Positions 56,498 through 64,000 of a stretch of 64,000 nt of DNA are shown piece after piece (within the stretch, counting starts at the first letter, position 1; each line of letters starts with the position of its first letter). The stretch covers positions 14,459,495 through 14,523,494 of the forward strand of contig OU015490.1 in assembly GCA_907164885.2 (NCBI GenBank), in the 5' to 3' direction. The DNA comes from Dolomedes plantarius. Its lineage: Eukaryota > Arthropoda > Arachnida > Araneae > Dolomedidae. The position numbers and the translations under genes are program-made. The notes under the pieces are model-generated. The model was not told the DNA's origin. It saw nothing but the letters and a program-made list of their open reading frames with translations, and ran no database searches.

Positions 56498-56573
<76 letters not shown>
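56498..56573. repeat. (TA)n microsatellite
   Basis: About 76 bases of TA joining the BEL/Pao LTR to a Tc1 terminal repeat. Confidence 0.95.
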
Positions 56574-56575
<2 letters not shown>

Positions 56576-56576
<1 letters not shown>

Positions 56577-57829
56577 AGGTGGTTATCAAAATAATGGAAG
56601 CACTAAGAATCATCATGAAAACCTTTATTGATACGGGGTAGGATTACCTTTGGTATGTAATACCTGATTCACCTTGGAATCGGATTTTACAAGTCATAAA
56701 TAGTGGTTAAAAATATATATATTACCATTCCTCAGGGGAAAATCATGAAAGTACCTGTAGAGTTGCTGTGGTAGATATCGATACCTTTATCTCTCCGCCT
56801 ATACAGATCACAGTGGTTGGATGATTTATAGTCGGGGGGATTGTACAGGGCACGATAAGATAATTGAGTTCTTCTCATGCTCTCCATCCAATATTTGATC
56901 GATTTAGCTATATGTAAAGGGGGATTATCATACCGGAGGACGCCATCTCCTGCAAGAAACGATGTTTGTACCATAGGAGGGACTAGTGGGCAAAAATTTC
57001 GACATAGTCCTTCCCATTCAATCTCCCTTTTAGGGTTACAGTAGGGCCTGAAGAAAACCATGAGATGTCATCCCAAACCCTGATAGATTTACCTCCATGA
57101 TTGATAGTTGAGATGAGACAGACAGAATCTTACGCTTGTGTAGGTGTTCTCCAGACATACGCACGTCCTGTTGCGAGGAAAAATGAGAACAATGATTCGT
57201 CGGACCAAATGCCATTTTTCGAGATATTACTCGACCAGGATTTGGGCACGTGGCACCATTGTGGACGATATTTTGTATCGGCATCTACTACAAGTGGCTT
57301 GGGAATAACTACTCTTCGGTAAATGCTTTGTTTGTGAAGTTCCCTTCTACCTCTGATGGTTGATACCGGAATATGCAGATTGAGCTCTTCGGTAATTTTG
57401 TTTGCAGTTGTTTTCTCTCTCCGAGTCACAATCCGCTTCAATACCTCGTCCGTCTCTTTCACTCGGCTCTGTTTGGCAAAGGATGTTTTTCCGTGCACTC
57501 TGTATGCTTTCATGACTTTCGATACCATAGCTCGAAAAACACCCATTAGCCTGGGGGTTGCAGTAACAGGAACTCCAATTTATACGCGCTCCAACAATTT
57601 GCCCTTTACACACGCTCTGGAAGGTTTGACATTTTACGCTGTTCCCCCCCCCCAAAAAAAAATCCCGATGCCCTTAGCTTCATGACTGCTGCCTGACAGT
57701 AGAATAATACATACACTATATTATATAAAAAAAATACCAGTGGCCAGACTCGTTTTTTAAGGAATACGAAGCACATTCATAAACACCACTAATATTTATA
57801 GGTGTTTCCATTATTTTGATAACCGCCTG
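56576..57829 (-). mobile_element. Tc1-like transposon (family F, copy 1)
   Basis: CAGGTGGTTATCAAAATAAT at the left and the complement of CAGGCGGTTATCAAAATAAT at the right, with TA after the right end. About 1.25 kb. Confidence 0.88.
56740..57632 (-). pseudogene. Tc1-type transposase, degenerate
   Basis: The minus strand begins near ATG 57632 (MSNLPERV, frame broken) with KGQIVGARI and the HTH end VMKAYRVHGKTS. Then ETDEVLKRIVTRREKTTANK is open from 57546 to 57130. The first catalytic motif reads IWSDESLFSFF, then AYVWRTPTQA. Downstream, shifted pieces include VPPMVQTSFLAGDG near 56970, YDNPP where QDDNAP is usual, and YNPPDYKSSNHCDLYRRRDK near 56790. The SPDLN-IE region is not recognisable, so the third catalytic residue is probably lost. 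Confidence 0.8.
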
Positions 57830-57853
57830 TATGCATATATATATATATATATA

Positions 57854-59267
57854 CACTCTGTCACGAAAAAATACATGCACCCAGAAGAAATCGAGCTACT
57901 ATCACGAAACTTGGCAGGAATGTAGTCTGGTAGGAGATATGCAAATGATTAAAATTTCGACGCCAATGAGACAAGGGTACGAGCGTTATACGCAAATGAG
58001 ATGAGCAGACGGGAGAGTTTAAAAGCATGATTGCTCGTGCTATAGGGTTATTCAAACAAATCTGTCGACTTGGATGAACGGTAGACTAGAGATGGTAACG
58101 GTTGTGACTAGAGATGCCTCTGAGACGTAACCGCCGACAGTACGAACAATTGACGGACTTTGAAAGGGATCGTATAGACGGCCTCAGAGATACAGGTTGG
58201 TCGAACAGGCGTGTCGGCCGCCACCTCGGTCGGAGCGATATGGTAGTTGCTCGGTGTTGGCAACAATGGATACCGGAAAGGATAGTCTAACGTCGCGGAG
58301 GGTCAGGGCGTCCCAGGAACACAAATGCGTGCGAGGATCGCGTAATCATAAGAGCGGCCACGTCCTCACCAACAACGTCGCTAGAATCGGTTCGACGCCA
58401 TTTACCACCTTCCAGACATCTGGTGGTATCGAGGGGAAACCATTCGGAGACGACTGGCCGACGCAGGTATAAGGAGCCGACGTCCATTAAGACGCCTACC
58501 ACTGACCCCACATCATAGGCAGCGTCGATTGGAATTTTGCCGACCTCGGGCAAGCCGGGGTGTGACCGACTGGAGGCATTTGATCTTCAGCGAAGAATCC
58601 GGATTCAGTCTCAATGCCGATGACGAAGCGCATACGGCGTGTGGAGGCGGCCAGGCCACCGGTCCGATCCGGCATTCGTTGTCGAGAGGCATACGGCGAT
58701 TACACAAGGTGTGACGGTGTGGGGAGCGATTTGTTTGGACACACGATCACCTCTAGTCGTCCTTCAATGCACTTTGACGGCATGCAGTTACGTGGACGAG
58801 ATTTTAACGCCAGTTGTACTGCCTATGCTATGAAGTCACCCAGGTGCCACTAATCGGCAAGACAACGCTCGTCCAAATAATGCGCGACTCTCCCAGCAAT
58901 GTTTTCAAGTATATGACGTACTCCCATGGCCTGCCAGGTCATCAGACCTCTCGCCACGTCTGGGACGTGCTTGGAAGGAAACTGCAGCCGTCCAGGAATA
59001 CTGGTGAATTAACTGCATAGTTGGAAAGATTATGACATGATCTTCCGCAGGAGGTCATAAGTGACCGCATTGATTCGATGCCACATGTTTCGGCTTGTAT
59101 AGCTGCCAGAGGTGGATTTACTACTTACTGATTTGTAACCTTTTTCATGCCATGTCTTCTTAATAAAACGGTCTGATCTTCTGAATTTGTAATCATTTGC
59201 TTATCTCCTCATACACTACATACATGAGCTCGTTTCCTTCTGGGTGCATATATTTTTTTGTGACAGA

Positions 59268-59270
<3 letters not shown>
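57854..59270 (+). mobile_element. Tc1-like transposon (family G)
   Basis: CACTCTGTCACGAAAAAATA at the left and a matching inverted ...TTTTTTTGTGACAGAGTG at the right, flanked by TA arrays. The shared segment extends through TGCACCCAGAAG. Confidence 0.92.
58114..59131 (+). pseudogene. Tc1-type transposase, heavily frameshifted
   Basis: From ATG 58114 (MPLRRNRRQYEQLTDFERDR) through RRVGRHLGRSDMVVARCWQQ, with a stop near 58289. Homology then jumps among frames: RRGGSGRPRN, SEESGFSLNADDE (first catalytic region with Glu-Glu, the Asp lost), GVTVWGAICLDTRSPLVV near 58710, RQDNARPNNARLSQ near 58860, and LPWPARSSDLSP near 58920. The end resembles the usual ...RGGFTTY before 59131. At least five frame changes. 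No function expected. Confidence 0.85.

Positions 59271-59362
<92 letters not shown>
59271..59362. repeat. (TA)n microsatellite
   Basis: About 92 bases, followed by a (CA)/(GT)-rich stretch to 59410. Confidence 0.95.
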
Positions 59363-59363
<1 letters not shown>

Positions 59364-59410
59364 ACGCATGCACACACATTTATGTGTGCGTGTATGTATG
59401 TGCGTGCGTG

Positions 59411-59791
59411 AGCAATCGGAGCAAATCAACAGAAAATAGTTAAATTCATTTCTGGGCGAGAATCGATCCGCTCGATCGCACCAGAGAAAGTACACTATAA
59501 CTTTGTAGATCGAAGCGCAAACCCCAGAGGGGTGCGCTCTGCTTTGGGGGCCTGGAGGGTGCGAAGGAGGTGCAAATGAGGGCGGAACGTTTTAAACGCG
59601 TGTTTCCTCGGAGCGTAGTGATCCAAAAAAATAGTGCCCGAGTCCGTTTCGGGGCCCGTCGCTTTTAGAGGAAGAGTGAAAAAGCTCTCTTCCAGGGTAA
59701 ACGTCCAGGCCACTCTCTCAATCTAACTCTTCCACGGCGTTTGGTTCTTGCAGAAGCAAAGCACACGTATCGGATCTGCTTGTATGTGTTA
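59411..59791. other. unassigned, moderately GC-rich sequence
   Basis: No gene recognised. AGAATCGATCC near 59459 is the complement of a decayed B box, so a SINE or LTR remnant is possible. Confidence 0.3.
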
Positions 59792-60467
59792 TCTATATAT
59801 ATAAAACAGTTCCGTAACTGACTGACTGACTGACATACAACGCACAGACCAAACCGCTGGACCTAAAGGGCTGGAATTTTGTATGGCGATTCTTCTACTA
59901 GTGTAGGGGTGCACTAAGAAAGATTTTTCAAAAATTCTTCTTAGATTTTTTTATAGTAAATTTTTAAGCTGTTTTTTAACCTTTTTTTACGTTTGCATTT
60001 AAAATAATAATTTGAGGGTTATAAAATTTATATCACGAGAAAGATCATAAAAATTCCTTCAAAATGAAATCTTTTTCGAATTTTTACCTCCATTTCCTGA
60101 TTTTTGGTGAATTTTTAAAGATTAATTTTTAGAATTTAATTTATTAAATGCCGATCACGTGATTTCTTTTTCTGGTACTTTCAATAAATTTATCGTCACG
60201 TGCGTAACAACTAAATAGACAAAAAAAAATATTTTTTATCTTTCTAATGCAGCAGACGATTGGATATTATCCAAAAAAAACGCATATTCCTTACGATTTT
60301 TTTATAAATATATATATATAGATAGATATATATTTTACATCAATTGTATACATTGATCGTCGCATTTATTATAAATATATATATTTATTTTTTGTCATAA
60401 ATTGCATACGTTGACCGTTGTACTTAATTTGAATGTACTCCGTAGCGAAGCGCGGGTTTTCAGCTAG
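59792..60467 (+). mobile_element. complete non-autonomous Helitron, family N1 (reference copy)
   Basis: Begins TCTATATATATAAAACAGTT after A at 59791. Ends with a CTCCGTAGCGAAGCGCGGG hairpin region, TTTTCAGCTAG, then T at 60468. All diagnostic Helitron features are present in 676 bases with no coding sequence. It defines the family to which 15407-16108, 16112-16831, 18626-20506, 26945-28079 and 39338-40409 belong. Confidence 0.88.
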
Positions 60468-60498
<31 letters not shown>

Positions 60499-60501
60499 AT
60501 A

Positions 60502-60658
60502 CAGTGCTAGATTTCTAGAAATAGAGGTGCCGGAACGGTAACCTTCCGGGGTGTGTGTGTGTGGGGGGGGGGGGATTCCAAATTATTGATAAACAGAGGA
60601 ACCTGAAGAGAGGTATCGGAACGCCGTTCCGGCGCGTTCCGCCTCATATCTAGCCCTG
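60502..60658. mobile_element. short MITE, possibly hAT
   Basis: CAGTGCTAGATTTCTAG at the left and ...ATATCTAGCCCTG at the right are imperfect inverted ends. A GCCGGAACGG motif is inverted near both ends. 157 bases, with a GT/poly-G run inside. Confidence 0.65.
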
Positions 60659-60664
60659 TATATA

Positions 60665-61789
60665 CAGTGATTTCCGCTTATAAGAATCACGTTTGTTATT
60701 ACTGTTTTTGATTCTTATAAGCGGTTGATTCTTATAACCGAAACTTCCCTTTGGACAGGCACACATACACAAATATATACTTGTACATATATATAAACAC
60801 ACAGGCACATATATACATAATTTACCATTAAATATTCTTTAATTTACGTTATTTATCATTTATTAAAATTATTTTTTATAATTTTAAAAATACTCAATTT
60901 CTAAACAAATACTATAACTCAATTTCTAGACCTATAAGTAACAACACATGATTATAAAATCAACAAGAGGCAGCTTCTCTTTGTCTACACTTTGGAAGAG
61001 CATCATATCTAATTAACAAGTTCTGTTTTTCAGAAAAACTAAGAGTTTTCCTTGTTTTTATCATATTTGAATTCGACTATCAAAAAGTTCTAACACTAAC
61101 TGGCAATTTTGTTAGAAAACTAAAGTGAATACAAGCGACGTATGCTTATTACAGTCTCAGACGAAGATTCACTTTATAGCTTACGTTTCACGGTTTGATT
61201 CAGATCAAACCGTGAAACGTTTGATTCAGCATCTGGTTCATCTGATTCAGCAAAATGGATCCGTTTACGTTTCACGGTTTGAAGTGCTGAATCCACTGTC
61301 CCGTTTGCGTAAGTGATGGTGGACACTTCGCGGAAGATTTATGTGTTTCAGGGTCCAGAAATCCGCAACCAGGAAGTAAGTGGTGGGAAAAAAGGAGTGC
61401 CTATCTGGAGAAAAGCGAAATCGGACCCGGGCGGGTTAGATGCCCCTGGGTAAAGCTAATAAGACAGTGTTTAGCAAAAACGTATAAGGAGAAACTTTTA
61501 TGTTATGTCTAAAGGAATGTATTTTACGACTGTTTTCCACCCCAAAATTTTATCAATCTTTCTTTTAAAAAACTTCAGAAAGAATTTCGTACCTTTTGAG
61601 AGTTCAAGTGGCATTTTTTGGAAAAATGAAAGGAAGGCGAAGATTGCAAACTGATTCTTATAACCGGTGGATTGATTCTTTAAAGCGGAAATTTTAACAT
61701 GGAAATATTACATTTGTTTTTGTTTTTGCGATATTGATTCCTATAAACGGTTGATTCTTATAACCACTGATCACTATAAGCGGTGGTTA

Positions 61790-61792
<3 letters not shown>
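60665..61792. mobile_element. pogo-like non-autonomous element with subterminal repeats
   Basis: CAGTGATTTCCGCTTATAAG at the left and CTTATAAGCGG-type repeats leading to ...GCGGTGGTTACTG at the right, flanked by TA. The motif GATTCTTATAAGCGG or GATTCTTATAACCG occurs several times within 120 bases of each end, like transposase-binding repeats. The interior has no convincing transposase; the 63-codon frame at 61125 spans a palindrome. Confidence 0.65.
61183..61282. repeat. 38-base perfect palindrome plus a third arm
   Basis: Arms of 17 bases (ACGTTTCACGGTTTGAT and its complement) at 61183-61199 and 61204-61220 around a 4-base loop. 16 bases of the same arm recur at 61267-61282. TGATTCAG repeats lie between. 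Confidence 0.92.

Positions 61793-61833
<41 letters not shown>
61793..61833. repeat. (TA)n microsatellite
   Basis: About 41 bases of TA between two elements. Confidence 0.92.
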
Positions 61834-61834
<1 letters not shown>

Positions 61835-61837
<3 letters not shown>

Positions 61838-63386
61838 TGTTAGAAATTGATTTATGAAATCATGGTTTTTAACAAAAACTTCTTTAATATTCATTAAAAA
61901 TGAATGAATTTTCATACATTATACATGCTTTGCATAACAAATGATTTACAAAAATAAAATTTCATACATAATAATAAACAAAAACATATGGTCAAAATTT
62001 AGATTTTCGTAACATACAAACATGGAAATTGATTTATGAAATATTACATTTCATTGAAATTTATAGTTTGTAAAGCCACCTTTCCACGTCAAAGTTTCTT
62101 TTATTCCACATGGCATTGATAAAACAATATTTTGAATGTACATCTGATCAATTAATTTCTAGTTTTGACAGATTGAAGTTTTCAATTCTACCAGTTTATG
62201 TGTACTGCATCCCGTCTGCATAAACCATTCGAACAAGCTGTCCCCAAACGTTTTCGATGGGGTTCAGATCAGGAATATTAGGTGGATGATCTAAAAGAAC
62301 AATATTCTGTTCGTCAAATCAATCTTTCATTTCTTTTGAAGTGTGAATACTTGCATTGTCTTGCATGAAGATGTAATCTAAACTATAATATTGCCATGCA
62401 AATGGAAGAAAGGAATTTTCTAAAACTAAACTGTAATCATATGAATCCTGACGACCATTTATAAATACTATTTCACTTCTGCCATCATAAGCAATCGCTG
62501 CCCAAACCATCAAACTTCCGCCATCATAATTTTTGTTGAATGCAGATTTTGGTTCTTTTCGGAGATCTCTCCAATAATACCTCAAACCATCAGGGGCCAT
62601 GCAAATTAAATTTCTTTTCATTTGAGAAAATTACTTTCTTTCAATTGTCGCCCATTGTCATGTACTTCTCACAAAACTGAAAACGCATCTGCTTGTGACG
62701 CAGAAGTATCTTTCTAGATTTCATCTTCGACCATCTCAAGCTCCATGAAGAATGTAAAATTTGCCTAACTCTTCTAGAAATAACTGGAAGTGATAGATCT
62801 GCACAAATCTGCATTGAATTGTGGCCAGTTTTTGATAGAAGCTGAAGAATCCCCCTTTTCTCCATCTGAGTTAAACGTGTATTACATTTTTTGTTAAAAT
62901 TTTTGCCAAAATTTGCTGAATCTTTTCTATAGTTATATATCACACCAACTGGTCTTTTAATTAATTTACTAATTTCCAGAACAGATTTTCCACATTCTAG
63001 ATATGCATCGATTTTAGCTCTTTCGTCCACAGACAACACCTTTCGTTTACCCATCTTGAAAAGTATGGCTGAAACGTATTGCTTCCAATATATAACGCTT
63101 TTTATGTCTACTGCGCAGGTCACGTTACTTTGTTTTATGCAAATTTTTGCCACATTTCTTCAGAATAGCCAATGAAATGTTATATTTCATAAATCAATTT
63201 CCATGTTTATATGTTACGAAAATCTAATTTTATACCTTATGTTTTTGTTTATTATTATGTATGAAATTTTATTTTTGTAAATCATTTGTTATACATAGCA
63301 TGTATAATGTACAAAATTTCATTCATTTTTAGTGAATAAAGAAGTTTTTGTTTAAAAACCATGTTTTCATAAATCAATTTCCAACA

Positions 63387-63389
<3 letters not shown>
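61835..63389 (-). mobile_element. Tc3-like transposon with long IR/DR inverted repeats (family H)
   Basis: CAGTGTTAGAAATTGATTTA at the left and the complement of CAGTGTTGGAAATTGATTTA at the right. The inverted repeats are about 210-220 bases. AAATTGATTTATGAAA occurs at both the outer and inner end of the left arm (61844 and 62028) and likewise on the right, an IR/DR layout. TA lies on both sides. Confidence 0.92.
62051..63054 (-). pseudogene. Tc3-type transposase with three or more stops and a frameshift
   Basis: Starts at ATG 63054 (MGKRKVLSVDERAKIDAYLE), with HTH segments KSVLEISKLIKRPVGVIYNY and LPVISRRVRQIL. TGA at 62641 stands where Trp is usual. The first catalytic motif follows as FSNEKKFNL, so Asp is Asn. 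An extra C near 62600 shifts the frame into GGSLMVWAAI and MQDNASIHT (second Asp present). TGA at 62319 follows, then NPIENVWG with the third acidic residue. Past another stop (62206) the C-terminus continues in a shifted frame to KGGFTNY near 62070. Confidence 0.88.

Positions 63390-63447
<58 letters not shown>
63390..63447. repeat. (TA)n microsatellite
   Basis: About 58 bases of TA between the Tc3-like element and a Helitron end. Confidence 0.93.
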
Positions 63448-63453
<6 letters not shown>

Positions 63454-63455
63454 TA

Positions 63456-63850
63456 CTAGCATTATTGCCCGGCGTTGCCCGGGTAGATATATAGATATAA
63501 AATTTTGCATGCATTCCATAAAAAAAATACTGGTCTTCACCCCCGCAAAATAAACACTTCTCCCTCCCCCCGTCATCCCCAGACCAACTCTCAAACCACC
63601 CGTCAGAACAAACCTCTTTTCCCCCGCGTATCGAATTAGACTGGTTGTGGTAAGGGACTGTATCCACATTTGAGAGGTGCACTTAGGGGCACAAAAATCA
63701 TTAAAAAATTAATTAAAAAAAACTAATTGAGCCCCAAATTTTGTTTTTCCTCATTTAAGTTTCTCGGGTCCTAAACATTAACTGTGCCGAATTTGGTCCC
63801 GGTGGGTGAAACAGTCTATAAATCTATAACGGACAAACAAACAGACGAGC

Positions 63851-63913
<63 letters not shown>

Positions 63914-63919
63914 CATAGA
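63456..63919 (-). mobile_element. short non-autonomous Helitron, family N3
   Basis: Minus-strand 3' end: CCCGGGCAACGCCGGGCAAT (hairpin), AATG, CTAG, then T. The 5' end lies in or beyond the TA run at 63855-63910. TCTATGTATGTATATA (complement near 63904-63919) is a possible start. The 5' subterminal AAAAGAGCTCGTCTGTTTGT follows. No coding sequence. Confidence 0.72.
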
Positions 63920-63956
<37 letters not shown>

Positions 63957-64000
63957 CAGTGAAACTTGTCTATGGTGGTGATAAAAAGTTGCCGTTTTGT
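63957..64000 (+). mobile_element. left end of a TIR element cut by the window edge
   Basis: GCAGTGAAACTTGTCTATGG directly after a (TG)n run resembles pogo-type ends and the fragment at 34559. Only 44 bases are visible. Confidence 0.3.

Overview
This window is eukaryotic, and almost all of it is mobile DNA and simple repeats. I found no complete host gene, rRNA, intact tRNA or CRISPR array. The mix of elements points to an arthropod: several Tc1/mariner lineages, short non-autonomous Helitrons ending in CTAG, a Copia and a BEL/Pao retrotransposon, tRNA-derived SINEs, hAT and pogo MITEs, a piggyBac relic, and long (TA)n arrays in an AT-rich background. A spider is my best guess, because several transposases look like families I associate with orb-weaver genomes. 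That is inference from protein style, not a search.

Layout, left to right. 1-3090: a broken Tc1 element with long inverted repeats, then a four-unit tandem array in which every unit carries a fragment of a Helitron helicase gene. 3926-8303 (minus): a nearly complete Helitron Rep/helicase broken by one frameshift. 8982-9180: a tRNA-derived SINE. 9230-13659: a complete, probably recent Copia element with an uninterrupted 1314-codon gag-pol. 14001-20506: Tc1 elements interleaved with short Helitrons, plus a mariner relic. 20539-26692: an LTR-like repeat, a mariner carrying its own nested insertion, a hAT MITE, a deleted mariner-like element and a pogo-like MITE. 26693-34430: solo-LTR-like sequences, another Helitron, SINE-like repeats, a Tc1 remnant split by two LTR-like insertions, and a tRNA-Ser-derived repeat. 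34431-37243: very long TA arrays around a second copy of the 14-kb Tc1 and a different Helitron family. 37262-41952: SINE, hAT MITE with perfect target duplication, a Helitron with an inverted duplication of its 5' half, and a Tc1 with only one stop codon. 43474-44705: piggyBac relic. 45229-49289: LTR-like repeat, a long AT-rich stretch with no visible gene, and a Tc1 fragment. 50357-56497 (minus): full-length BEL/Pao. 56576-64000: three more Tc1-type elements, a complete non-autonomous Helitron (59792-60467), two MITE-like elements and a third Helitron family, ending in an element cut by the window edge.

There is no operon or pathway here. What links the elements is insertion: most ends abut or lie within TA arrays, younger elements sit inside older ones, and non-autonomous copies (short Helitrons, MITEs, SINEs) would depend on proteins encoded elsewhere. 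The Copia element is the only one whose coding region looks intact. The least ordinary features are the satellite built from Helitron helicase fragments, the head-duplicated tRNA-Ser SINE, the Helitron hairpin, the TTAA/ATT-flanked insertion inside the mariner, and one GC-rich segment (25845-26258) that no repeat family I know explains.
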